Position numbers and translations under genes: made by a program. A DNA stretch of 64,000 bases from an uncultured Neglectibacter sp. (GTDB taxonomy: Bacteria; Bacillota; Clostridia; Oscillospirales; Acutalibacteraceae). The stretch spans positions 30,442 through 94,441 of the forward strand of contig CANSKS010000004.1 in NCBI GenBank assembly GCA_947647615.1. Reading direction: 5' to 3'. The notes below the pieces were generated by a model. That model did not search any database. It was given only the letters and a program-made list of their open reading frames with translations, and was not told the origin of the DNA. Positions 1 to 9,100 of this stretch are shown here, piece by piece; position 1 is the stretch's first letter; the number at the start of each line of letters is the position of its first letter.

Positions 1-456
1 CCCACACTGATATTCAGCAGCTTGCAGCTTTTTTCACCCATTTCCAATCCACTGAACTTCGTAACAGTTGCATCCAAGTTCGTTTCCAAACGAAAAAAGG
101 CGCGGGCGTTTTCCATTCCCGTGACAGTGAGGCCTTCCACCTGCCAAACGTGTTGAGGCATAGCGGTCATGGTGCCTTCCATATAAACAGCCTTCTTTTC
201 ACGCTCATCGTACCCACGGATTTTTACCAAAATGGACTCGTCAATTTGGAGGCCTACAGTCTCGGAATATTGATGCAGCTCCCCACGATCGCCGTCCAAA
301 GCTTCCAGCTTTGCCACAAAAAGCGGCCGTCCTTTGTCGTTTGCTACCTCTACCCGCATACCAGAATAGGCGGCAAGCATCTTCGCTTTTTCCGCCGCTT
401 CTGTTTTCTCCGGCGATTCTTTTCCCTTTTCGCCAAACAAACGAAAAAACTTCACA
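1..456 (-). CDS. PilZ-like domain protein, partial (runs off the left edge)
   Basis: Reverse-strand reading from GTG at 454-456: VKFFRLFGEKGKESPEKTEAAEKAKMLAAYSGMRVEVANDKGRPLFVAKLEALDGD...LLNISVG; open to the edge; ends in a PilZ-like 'xISxG' motif. Confidence 0.55.
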
Positions 457-508
457 AAATCTCTCCTAATCAAGCCGTTACGGCATTAAGATAATTTAAT
501 AAAAGGCA

Positions 509-1438
509 TTATTTCTCGTATAATTGCTTCATTTTCTCATCTGCCCAAATCACTCTGTTCCGGCCAGATTTCTTCGCGTCATACAGCATGGTGTCTGCCA
601 CTTTTAAGTAATAAGCATAAGAGCTTTCCGATTTCGGGACAACAGAAACCCCTCCTACACTAATGGTAACCCATTCCGACACCGCCGGGTCGTGAGGAAT
701 ATGAAGGTCCTCCACCGCCTGCCGTACCTTTTTCAAATACTCAAAGGCCTTTTCGGAATCATCTCCCAAAAGGAACGCCACAAACTCCTCGCCGCCATAC
801 CGGGCAAGAAAATCTGTGCTGCGCCGCAGGTAAGAAGAAGCCGTCTTCGCAACCGCCTGAATGACCTTGTCACCGGCCGGATGTCCAAAAGTGTCGTTAT
901 ATGCTTTGAACTTGTCAATATCAAACATACAAATGGAAAAAGGAACATGCAGGCGAATTGCCTCTTTCCACTTCATGGCGCTGTAACGGTCGTGCTGCCT
1001 TCTGTTGCCTATCCCCGTCAGCTGGTCCGTTTGGGACTGGTACTCTACCTGCCTGCGGTAATTATACAGCTTCACGTGGGTGTTCACCCGCGCCTTGACG
1101 ATTAGAGGACTAAAGGGCTTTGTGATATAATCTACTGCGCCCAGCACAAGCCCCCGCTGCTCGTCTGCTACATCGGAAAGGCTGGTGATCAGAATCACGG
1201 GGACGCTTTGAGTAATAATTTGTTCTTGCAATTTTTTCAACAGCGTAAAGCCATCCATGCCCGGCATAACTACATCCAGCAGGATTAAAGAATAATCTTC
1301 TTTGCTGGCACGGCTCAACCCCTCCTCTGCCGTGTGGGCAAGAGTCACATCGTAATCGTCTTCCAAAATGGATTCCAGCTGGGTTGCCTGCACAACACTG
1401 TCGTCTACAATCAATATCTTTTCCATATTCACAGTCAC
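509..1438 (-). CDS. Response regulator with GGDEF output domain (diguanylate cyclase)
   Basis: N-terminal REC (ILIVDDS...LILLDVVMPGMDG...ITKPF); GGEEF signature with RxxD (RSTD) five residues upstream as in an inhibitory I-site. Start may be the internal ATG at 1426. Confidence 0.9.
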   Translation of the reverse strand: MTVNMEKILIVDDSVVQATQLESILEDDYDVTLAHTAEEGLSRASKEDYSLILLDVVMPGMDGFTLLKKLQEQIITQSVPVILITSLSDVADEQRGLVLGAVDYITKPFSPLIVKARVNTHVKLYNYRRQVEYQSQTDQLTGIGNRRQHDRYSAMKWKEAIRLHVPFSICMFDIDKFKAYNDTFGHPAGDKVIQAVAKTASSYLRRSTDFLARYGGEEFVAFLLGDDSEKAFEYLKKVRQAVEDLHIPHDPAVSEWVTISVGGVSVVPKSESSYAYYLKVADTMLYDAKKSGRNRVIWADEKMKQLYEK

Positions 1439-1705
1439 TTTCCTTATCCCGCAGATCCTAGAATTTTGGCCTGCACAGGAAATAATCTATTCCTGCTCTT
1501 CTTTCATCAAATCTTCACATTTCCCATTGGAACACATAGAACTTCCGCCTTTTACAGAAGCTCTGCCCAAAGGAAAGCACTTACTCTCTATGTGTCAAAA
1601 CAAGGGAAATGTAGATGATATAAGTTTCATCCATTATACCTTGTCTTGGGAAAAAATAACAGCCCTTTTTTCAAATTTATCGCAAAGATTAGCCAATCCA
1701 AGACG

Positions 1706-1734
1706 AAAAAAGAGGGCCATGGCTTTAGCCCTCA
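1706..1734 (-). terminator. Rho-independent terminator downstream of asnA
   Basis: Minus strand GAGGGC-TAAAGCCATG-GCCCTC followed by TTTTTT. Confidence 0.75.
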
Positions 1735-1743
1735 GGTAACTGC

Positions 1744-2745
1744 TTACAACAATACAATATGGTTCTCTTTGCAGACCCGGATGGTTTCTTCATCCCACAG
1801 GGAAGCCTGCACTTCCCCAATATGGGCTTTCCCCAACAAAAGCATGCAAAGCCGGCTTTGTCCAATGCCTCCGCCAATAGTCAAAGGCAGTTCCCCTTTT
1901 AAGAGCATCTGGTGGAAGGGAAGCTCACGCCGGTAATCGCATTTTGCCTCCTGCAGCTGGCGGTTTAAGCTTTCCGAATCCACTCGAATTCCCATGCTGC
2001 TGATTTCCAAAGCCACGCCCAACGTCTGGTGCCAAAACAACAGGTCGCCGTTCAATTCCCAATCGTCATAATCGGGAGCGCGGCCGTCGTGCCTTTCTCC
2101 GCTTTTCAGCTTTCCGCCAATCTTTTGAATAAATACTGTTTTATGTTCCTTCACAATGGCATTTTCCCGCTCCTTCGGAGTGAGCTTTGGCCAGCGGTCT
2201 TCCAACTCTTGGGCGGTGACAAAAAAAACCTCCCGGCAGAGCTCCGTTTCCAGGTCGGAAAACTGACATTTCAATTCATCCAAAGTGCCGCAAATAGCGC
2301 TGACAATTCGGCACACAGTGCCCTTCAAATATTCCTCATTCCGCATAGAACGGTCAATCACTTTCTCCCAATCCCACTGGTCCACATAAATAGAATGCAG
2401 GTTATCCAGCTCTTCATCCCGGCGAATGGCGTTCATATCGGTAATAAGACCATTGCCCACGAAAAACTCATAATTATGTAAGGCAAGTCGCTTCCATTTG
2501 GCCAAAGAATGCACTACCTGAGCTTCTTTCCCCACTGCCGGCACATCAAAGCCTACCGGCCGTTCCACTCCATTCAGATCGTCATTGAGCCCGGTGGCCG
2601 GGTCTACAAACAAAGGCGCTGTCACTCGTTTCAGGTGAAGGGCTGCGCACAGCTTTACCTGAAAAACGTTTTTGATAAGCCCTATCGCCTTCTGGGTCTC
2701 ATACAAGCGAAGGGTCGCTTTATAATGTTTTGGAACTATCGTCAT
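1744..2745 (-). CDS. asnA: Aspartate--ammonia ligase
   Basis: Full-length AsnA-like protein ([42 protein letters not shown]). Confidence 0.93.
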   Translation of the reverse strand: MTIVPKHYKATLRLYETQKAIGLIKNVFQVKLCAALHLKRVTAPLFVDPATGLNDDLNGVERPVGFDVPAVGKEAQVVHSLAKWKRLALHNYEFFVGNGLITDMNAIRRDEELDNLHSIYVDQWDWEKVIDRSMRNEEYLKGTVCRIVSAICGTLDELKCQFSDLETELCREVFFVTAQELEDRWPKLTPKERENAIVKEHKTVFIQKIGGKLKSGERHDGRAPDYDDWELNGDLLFWHQTLGVALEISSMGIRVDSESLNRQLQEAKCDYRRELPFHQMLLKGELPLTIGGGIGQSRLCMLLLGKAHIGEVQASLWDEETIRVCKENHIVLL

Positions 2746-2946
2746 CCTATTCCCTCCAACCGGAAAACCTCCTGGCAGTTTCCCGTCGCGTTTTGTGAAA
2801 TTGATCCGGCACTCCTAAGGGAACCGGCATTACACCGACCAGCTTCCCACGAAGGACATTGCTCTTTGCAAGTATTATACCGCAAATAAAAGCTTTTTGC
2901 AAAAAAAACTTCCCGCAAGGAGTGTCTAATTAACCTAAAACACCGC

Positions 2947-3711
2947 TTACGGGACAAACTTTTCTTCCGGAGTATCCTCAATAGAGAAAAGGTAATGGAG
3001 CATTTGCTCCGGATTGTTTAAAAATTGCTTTGTCAAACGGAAATGCTCCGTTTCCCGGTAATCTGCCACGCGGAGCCCGCTTTCCTGAAAAAGAAATACT
3101 TCGGCATTGGGAAATGCCATTAAAATGGGGGAATGCGTAGAGATGATAAACTGAGAACCCGCACTGGTAAGACGGCGCAGTTCTGTTAAAAGCACAAGGA
3201 GACGGCTTGGCGATAAAGCGGACTCCGGTTCGTCCAGCAAGTAAAGACCGTTCCCGCCAAACCGGTTTTGCACAAGGGCCAAAAAACTTTCCCCGTGGGA
3301 CTGCTTATGGAGCGAACGGCCGCCATAGCTTTCCAAAGCACAGGGATCATCCTCTTCCAGGCGTTCCAAATAAGTGGCCATATTGTAAAAGCTTTCCGCT
3401 CGTAAAAAGAAACCGTCTTTAAAATAGGCCTTTCGCACCGGAGTCAGGTATTCGCCCAGCGTGGAGTGGGTATTTTCTGTAGAAAACCGGAAATGCTTGG
3501 AGCCTCCTTCCGGATTAAAGCCACAGCACAAAGCAATAGCCTCTAAAAGGGTGGACTTTCCGGTTCCGTTTTCCCCCACAAAAAATGTGACGGGGCTTTC
3601 GAACACCATCCGGTTTTTTTCCCGAAGGTAGCGTACCGGCGGCAGGTCATAAAAATAGGCGTCTTCCGGGACCAGCCCGTGAAGCTCAACTGCCGAAAGA
3701 TATTTTATCAC
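2947..3711 (-). CDS. AAA/ABC-type ATPase (AAA_21/AAA_23-like)
   Basis: Walker A GENGTGKS, Walker B LYLLDEPE, STHSP motif. Confidence 0.85.
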   Translation of the reverse strand: MIKYLSAVELHGLVPEDAYFYDLPPVRYLREKNRMVFESPVTFFVGENGTGKSTLLEAIALCCGFNPEGGSKHFRFSTENTHSTLGEYLTPVRKAYFKDGFFLRAESFYNMATYLERLEEDDPCALESYGGRSLHKQSHGESFLALVQNRFGGNGLYLLDEPESALSPSRLLVLLTELRRLTSAGSQFIISTHSPILMAFPNAEVFLFQESGLRVADYRETEHFRLTKQFLNNPEQMLHYLFSIEDTPEEKFVP

Positions 3712-3739
3712 CGCAATCTCCTTCCCAAAGCCGGCAGCC

Positions 3740-5458
3740 TTAGGGTTCCGTTTTTATCAAAGCCAACTCCCACGCCCTCCGGAACTGGGAAATAGACTGC
3801 TGCCGTTCTGCCCGGTTGTCGCTTACTGCCCGGCTTACTACCCTGTAGGTTTCTCGAGAAAGAGGCCAGGCCGCTTCCTCCCGGTTATAATTCGAAAAGA
3901 GGGCGAAAGCCGTAGCGCCCAAGGTATAGACATTGGTCACCTCGTCCAAAACAGCGCCCCACACATATTCCTCCGGCGATTGAAAATGGCTGCTGCCCCA
4001 CATACGACCCATATCGTTTACACAGGGCTTCTTCCGGAAGAAATCGATATCGCAAATGGTGGTTTTCCCGGAAGCGAAATCATAGAGCACACTGCCGTCG
4101 TAAAAATCGATAGCTTCAAAGCCTTCCCTTGCCAAATATTCAAAAAAGGAAAGGATATCGGCAAAAATTTTCTTTCTGGCTTCTAAACTGGTATGTAAAA
4201 AGCGTTCCCGGGCAGCAGGGTACATACGTCCCATGCACGCCCCTTCCGCCCAGCGGAATTTCAACAAAAACCCACCGCCGATTTCTTGGGAACCTAAAAA
4301 TTCGATAAGGTTCGGGTGGCGCAGCGCTTGATATACCGGCAGGGTTGCCTTCAAGCGTTCTACCGCCTCCTTGGGGGAGCCCTCATATTGTTCGGTAGGA
4401 GCCCCGGCAAACTTCAGAAAATACTTTTCTCCTTCCTGGGCTACGCCAAAACAAATATTGCCGGAATCCTGGTCGTCGAACACCTGAAACACCTTGCCGT
4501 ATTCCTTTAAAAAGCCGAAATCGTAAGGAGACTTCAGCTTATAAGGGCAACCGTCAATTTCCTGCAAATAGTAGCCGGGAAAATACCAGGACGGTATATA
4601 ATTTTGATGCCCCCGGTACCATTCCAAAATCTCCCTGGCCTGACGGCGCATGGTTTCCACTTCCTGCTCTCCAAAGGGAATCGCCCAGTACAAGGAAGAA
4701 AGTATGTTACTGGAAATATATAGGGCCAAAAGCCGCCAAAATTCGGGCGGCACTTCCCCTTGGAAATATCCATTCACCATACCGGAAGCAAAAAGGGGCG
4801 ATTGCTGGACGCACCAAGGAATACGGTTGAATTCCTCCCAAGGGTCGCCGCAGTCATCTCTGTCAAAGTCTATGACATACAAATTCCCTGTGGGATCGAT
4901 CAACATATTCCCAAGGTGATAATCCCCATGCTGGTAGCTCTGAGGCCGGTCGCGGAGCAGCTCCCTGTTTTCCTCAATCGCAGTGAAGAAAAAGCCATCT
5001 TCCTCATATTTCAGCGGACAGGCCCAGTAGCCCTCTATTTTCCGCTGAACCTTTCTCCCAAACCGGAGGTGCCAATCTTCTGCAGCCTCTGGCGGAGAAA
5101 GGGAATGGATTTCCCGCAGAATTTCCCCGGCCCGCAGGCCGTAAACGTACTGCTGAGTGTCGGAGCAAAGGGGGATTTTCGCTTCCGCTTCTTCTCCCTC
5201 TATCCAAGTTTCCAGAGTGTAAACGCCTTCCTCACAAACGCCACACTCTATCGCATAGCACAGGGGAAGGTTCAGATTTTCCAGACGCTTCCTGTTTTTA
5301 AATTGGGCCCTTCGCCTTTCCAGCCGCTCTAAGGGAGAAATTTTCAGCAAATAGCAGGTTCCCTCTTTTGTAGTGACCCGGTATTTTTTATCGGCAGACC
5401 AGCCCTTCAAAATAGGTTCTTTAGCGGCAAAATCGAACTCCATTTCTCCCTCCAACAC
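3740..5458 (-). CDS. Tandem kinase-like protein: N-terminal APH phosphotransferase plus C-terminal protein-kinase-like domain
   Basis: N-half HGDYHLGNMLID...VIDFDRDDCGDP; C-half kinase fold features (YFLKFAG, LRHPNLIEFLG, DIDFF, SPEEYVWGAVLDEVTNVYTLGATAFAL). Confidence 0.75.
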   Translation of the reverse strand: MLEGEMEFDFAAKEPILKGWSADKKYRVTTKEGTCYLLKISPLERLERRRAQFKNRKRLENLNLPLCYAIECGVCEEGVYTLETWIEGEEAEAKIPLCSDTQQYVYGLRAGEILREIHSLSPPEAAEDWHLRFGRKVQRKIEGYWACPLKYEEDGFFFTAIEENRELLRDRPQSYQHGDYHLGNMLIDPTGNLYVIDFDRDDCGDPWEEFNRIPWCVQQSPLFASGMVNGYFQGEVPPEFWRLLALYISSNILSSLYWAIPFGEQEVETMRRQAREILEWYRGHQNYIPSWYFPGYYLQEIDGCPYKLKSPYDFGFLKEYGKVFQVFDDQDSGNICFGVAQEGEKYFLKFAGAPTEQYEGSPKEAVERLKATLPVYQALRHPNLIEFLGSQEIGGGFLLKFRWAEGACMGRMYPAARERFLHTSLEARKKIFADILSFFEYLAREGFEAIDFYDGSVLYDFASGKTTICDIDFFRKKPCVNDMGRMWGSSHFQSPEEYVWGAVLDEVTNVYTLGATAFALFSNYNREEAAWPLSRETYRVVSRAVSDNRAERQQSISQFRRAWELALIKTEP

Positions 5459-5508
5459 AACAAAACTCTCTTTTCTCTCGTTTCGCTCCCCAGGTTACAG
5501 AGTTTTCC

Positions 5509-5646
5509 TTAATTCCCTTTATTCCCGACCTTTGTCAAAAGATATACTACAATGGCGATTAAGCCGATCACCACGAAGATGCCAAGCATCCCCTTTCCCA
5601 TGATTCCCGCCGCTTCTATTAAATTTTTCATTACCTGTTCACTCAT
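5509..5646 (-). CDS. Small OadG-like (oxaloacetate decarboxylase gamma-type) membrane subunit, 45 aa
   Basis: Not in the ORF track; reverse reading MSEQVMKNLIEAAGIMGKGMLGIFVVIGLIAIVVYLLTKVGNKGN*; directly downstream of the beta subunit gene. Confidence 0.7.
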   Translation of the reverse strand: MSEQVMKNLIEAAGIMGKGMLGIFVVIGLIAIVVYLLTKVGNKGN

Positions 5647-5705
5647 CTTATTCTCTCCTTGTCATTTTTAACTGCTAACTGCGTGAAGGGCAACAGGACA
5701 CCTTC

Positions 5706-6833
5706 TCACATGAAGAAACCCAGTACAATCCCCCCGGCCACCGCAGAAGCGATTTGGCCCGACACATTGGCGCCCACGGCGTGCATCAAAAGATGGTTCT
5801 GGTTGTTTTCTGCAATCCCCATTTTCTCTATCACCCTAGCAGACATTGGAAATGCCGAAATCCCCGCGGCTCCTACCATAGGGTTCATCTTTTTCCTGCT
5901 GAACAGGTTCAAAAGCTTGGCAAAAAGCACGCCGCCAACTGTGTCGAATATAAAGGCGAACAGCCCCAAAGCCATAATCATTAAGGTCTGCCAATTCACA
6001 AATTGTTCCGCCCGCATAGAGAAAGAAATGGTGATGCCCAAAAGGAGCGTGATGAGATTGGCCAAATCGTTTTGAGCGGTTTCGGAAAGGCGGTTCAAAA
6101 CACCGCACTCTCGAATCAAATTGCCGAACATCAAAAAGCCCACCAAAGAAACAGAGGCGGGAGCTACCAGCCCGGCGATGAAAGTAACGATAATCGGGAA
6201 CAGGATGCGAGTTGTCTTACTCACTGCGGCGGGGCGATATTCCATTTGAATGGCCCGCTCCTTTTTCGTAGTAACAGCTTTGATGGCCAGCGGCTGTATA
6301 ATGGGCACCAAGGCCATATAAGAATAGGCTGCCACTGCGATAGGCCCAATATAATTCGATTTCAGCACCTGAGATACCAGAATAGAGGTTGGCCCGTCGG
6401 CGGCGCCGATAATGCCAATGGAAGCGGCGTCTCGAATATCAAAGCCCAGCAGAGCAGCCAAAACAATGGTGAGGAAAATGCCGAACTGAGCCGCCGCCCC
6501 AAACAAAAACATTTTGGGGTTGGAAAGCAGCGGGCCAAAATCGATCATGGCGCCAATGCCAATGAACAGCAGAAGCGGCATGGCCTCCGAAGCTTCTATG
6601 CCAATTTCAAACAGCCATTGAATAATGCCATTGGTTTCCCCAACGCCGGCCATAGTCTGGTTCAGCACGCCGGAGAAGGGCAGGTTCACCAAAATGGCGC
6701 CAAAGCCCATGGGCATTAGCAGCGCGGGTTCGTAATCTTTTTTAATAGCCAGCCAAATGAGCGCCGCGCCCACCAAATACATCACTACCTGCTTCCAGGT
6801 GATAGCAAGCAGGCCTTCCCACAAAAATTCCAT
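5706..6833 (-). CDS. Sodium ion-translocating decarboxylase, beta subunit (OadB/GcdB/MmdB family)
   Basis: Polytopic protein with IGIIGAADGPTSILVSQ, FPMSARVIEKMGIAENNQNHLLMHAVGANVSGQIASAVAGG; start ATG at 6833 with upstream GGAAGGAAG; the longer ORF start at 6926 overlaps the leader RNA. Confidence 0.92.
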   Translation of the reverse strand: MEFLWEGLLAITWKQVVMYLVGAALIWLAIKKDYEPALLMPMGFGAILVNLPFSGVLNQTMAGVGETNGIIQWLFEIGIEASEAMPLLLFIGIGAMIDFGPLLSNPKMFLFGAAAQFGIFLTIVLAALLGFDIRDAASIGIIGAADGPTSILVSQVLKSNYIGPIAVAAYSYMALVPIIQPLAIKAVTTKKERAIQMEYRPAAVSKTTRILFPIIVTFIAGLVAPASVSLVGFLMFGNLIRECGVLNRLSETAQNDLANLITLLLGITISFSMRAEQFVNWQTLMIMALGLFAFIFDTVGGVLFAKLLNLFSRKKMNPMVGAAGISAFPMSARVIEKMGIAENNQNHLLMHAVGANVSGQIASAVAGGIVLGFFM

Positions 6834-6879
6834 GTTTCTACTTCCTTCCTTTTTCCATAGCGTTCCCAAATTGGGGGAT

Positions 6880-6918
6880 AAATAAAACCAGACCCATGCC
6901 TTTTGGCACAGGTCTGGT
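6880..6918 (-). terminator. Intrinsic terminator inside the 5' leader of the beta-subunit gene
   Basis: Minus strand ACCAGACCTGTGCC-AAAA-GGCATGGGTCTGGT followed by TTTTATTT; 47 nt upstream of the start codon. Confidence 0.85.
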
Positions 6919-7001
6919 CGTTTCAAGCTAAACCAGGGACAGAACCCAGGATTGTTGATTTAGCTGCATGGTATTCCACGCCGACTACTCCCCCATAACT
7001 G
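6880..7001 (-). promoter_or_regulatory. Candidate cation-sensing riboswitch leader (yybP-ykoY-like)
   Basis: GGGGAGTAG core (6985-6993) near the predicted transcript 5' end, structured middle, and an intrinsic terminator before the ORF. Confidence 0.55.
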
Positions 7002-7007
7002 CAACAA

Positions 7008-7036
7008 AGTGTAACATATTTTTCAAAAAGTGTCAA
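7008..7036 (-). promoter_or_regulatory. Sigma-A-type promoter for the leader/beta-subunit transcript
   Basis: Minus strand TTGACA - 17 nt - TACACT. Confidence 0.6.
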
Positions 7037-7133
7037 GAATTTCCGCAAATAAACTCCGTGACTAAACTCCGTGACAATTCCCGCCAAAGAGTAAAACAGG
7101 AAGCGGCAGTTACAGAAGGGAAAACCAAATAGC

Positions 7134-7694
7134 CTAATTCTCTTTATGGGGAGCAGATTTCTCACGGTTTAGCCTTTTCAATTTGCAAAACAGCCTTCGT
7201 TTCGCAGCCCGCACCTTTGCCATGTAGCTGCTTGTGTACAAAGCTCCTACCAAAAGCGCCGCAAAAACGAATCCCATAGAAAAACTGGCAAGTCCGGAAT
7301 ACCCTTTTTGGAAGGCCAACCCCAAAAACACCAGCAGGCTATAAATTCCAAAGGCGGCAATCGCGAAACAAAAAAGTATGCATATCCTGCCGGAAAATTG
7401 TTTTTTGCCGGCGCCTTCATAGCCGGCTACTTTTAAGAGAGTCTGTTCTGTTTTTGAATCTGTTTTTTGATCTGACATTTCTGCCTTCTTTTCTCCATCC
7501 AAAAACTCTTCAATACTTACAGAAAAATAACGGGAAAGTTCAATGACCAAATCAAAATCGGGTAAGCTCACCCCGTTCTCTCAACGGGAAATACTGCGGT
7601 TCGAAACACCCAGCACTTCTGCCAGCTGTTCCTGTGTCAGCTTTTTTTCTTTCCGAAGCTCCTTTAAAAACGACCCAATCTTCTTTTGATCCAT
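7134..7694 (-). pseudogene. XRE-family regulator with C-terminal TM region, interrupted by in-frame TGA at codon 38
   Basis: MDQKKIGSFLKELRKEKKLTQEQLAEVLGVSNRSISR*ENGVSLPDFDLVIELSRYFSVSIEEFLDGE...; stop (7581-7583) sits where the family has Trp in SRWENG; same frame as ORF 7134..7571. Confidence 0.85.
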
Positions 7695-7799
7695 AAAATC
7701 TCCTTTTCCTCCTTCCTCTTTCCTGTAAGCAGCTTAGTTTTTGAGGCGGAAAAAGTACAGGACACAACCTGAGAATTCCAGGTTTTTCAGCCTGTTTCT

Positions 7800-8762
7800 T
7801 TATTCCAAGGGGTAGATCCTGTCCGCGATTGGGTCTTCCCCGGTAAGCATCCGGGTCCTTTTCCCGGCAAAATGGATATTTTCCAAAGTGTACTGCATAT
7901 TCATATCTTTTCCGTCTACACGGCGGTAAAAGGATTTCATCTCTGCGGCAAACAGTACCTTGCTTTCTTGTCCTGGCGGGAAGGGGATGACATATTCTTC
8001 TCTATCGTCTGTTCCGGCGATAACGCGCCTGCAAAGCTCAACCCCTTCCTCAATGATCGTAGCGGGGAAATCTTCATGACCGCCTAACAGGTAACGAATC
8101 TTGCCAATATATTTTTGCAGGTGGAGCAGGCCCTCCAAATATTCCTCAATAGAATCGCTGCCACGCACAATCGTATCGTTATTACAGGTGTCGCCGGAAT
8201 AGGCTATCCCATATTCCGGGTCCAACAGCATGATGCTTCCCGGGGAATGGCCCCCTACATGAATCACTGTCAGTTGCCTGCCGCCAATATCGAACACGTC
8301 GCCATCAAAAATAGGAAAAGCCTTCATGGGCCGCATTTCACACATATCTTCTGGCTTCAGGTGTTCCACGAATTCCGGCTTTGCCGTTTCCACAGCCCGC
8401 GCAAACAGCTCTTCCCTGGTTTTCGCGAAGCCTTGATAAATGCCGGGCAAGTCGTAGGCATGGATGTAACAGCTTTCGAAATCAAAATTTCCGGCGGCAT
8501 GGTCCCCGTGAAAATGGGAATTCACCAGAATCAGGGGCAGGCTGGTCACCTTTTCGCAGAATCTCCGCAGGTTGCCATAGCCAAACATGGAGTCGTAAAC
8601 AATGGCCCTTTTCTCCCCTACAATCAAAAAGCAATACACCAGAAGACTGTCCGGCCGGAACCAGGGCTGTGAGATCTTGTACACACCGGGGAACATTTCT
8701 GTGGCTCGGAAATACGCATCCTCTATCACCTTTGGATTTTCCAATACTAGATCGTTGATCAA
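7800..8762 (-). CDS. MBL-fold metallo-hydrolase
   Basis: HFHGDHAAG motif; GGHSPGS; SGDTC. Confidence 0.9.
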   Translation of the reverse strand: MINDLVLENPKVIEDAYFRATEMFPGVYKISQPWFRPDSLLVYCFLIVGEKRAIVYDSMFGYGNLRRFCEKVTSLPLILVNSHFHGDHAAGNFDFESCYIHAYDLPGIYQGFAKTREELFARAVETAKPEFVEHLKPEDMCEMRPMKAFPIFDGDVFDIGGRQLTVIHVGGHSPGSIMLLDPEYGIAYSGDTCNNDTIVRGSDSIEEYLEGLLHLQKYIGKIRYLLGGHEDFPATIIEEGVELCRRVIAGTDDREEYVIPFPPGQESKVLFAAEMKSFYRRVDGKDMNMQYTLENIHFAGKRTRMLTGEDPIADRIYPLE

Positions 8763-8985
8763 ACTGCATTTTCCTCCTTTTTGTTTTTTCGGGGCAAAGG
8801 CTCCGGCAGAATGTTGTAGTAATTCTGACCAGATCCCTTTTTCCCCTTTTCTGTTTTTTGTTATTTTACTACATTTCTATATAATTGTCTAGAATTTTCT
8901 ATTAACAACAGATGGGCTCTTTTTTCTCCAAAATGCGAAAAATACGATTGTTCTGTATAATAAAATTTTACTTATTAGAAAAATA

Positions 8986-9013
8986 TTGACATTTTTTTGT
9001 AAAAGCTTATAAT
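8986..9013 (+). promoter_or_regulatory. Consensus sigma-A promoter upstream of the ABC-2 cassette
   Basis: TTGACA - 16 nt - TATAAT in an AT-rich region about 90 bp before the first gene. Confidence 0.65.
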
Positions 9014-9100
9014 TTTAAATATCTATTACCATCGCCAATTCATTAAAAAATCGTAAAGATTTCGCTTTGCAAAACTAAGAAAGTATGGGGTAGCAAAGAT

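Noticed and set aside
2750-2885. T-box or cobalamin riboswitch upstream of asnA
   Set aside because: The GGTGTAATGCCGG string loosely resembles part of a B12 box, but there is no GCCACTG element, no T-box AGGGTGGNACCGCG and no evident terminator/antiterminator.
7585-7605. tRNA T-loop-like GGTTCGAAAC
   Set aside because: Lies inside the XRE coding frame; no acceptor or anticodon stems around it.
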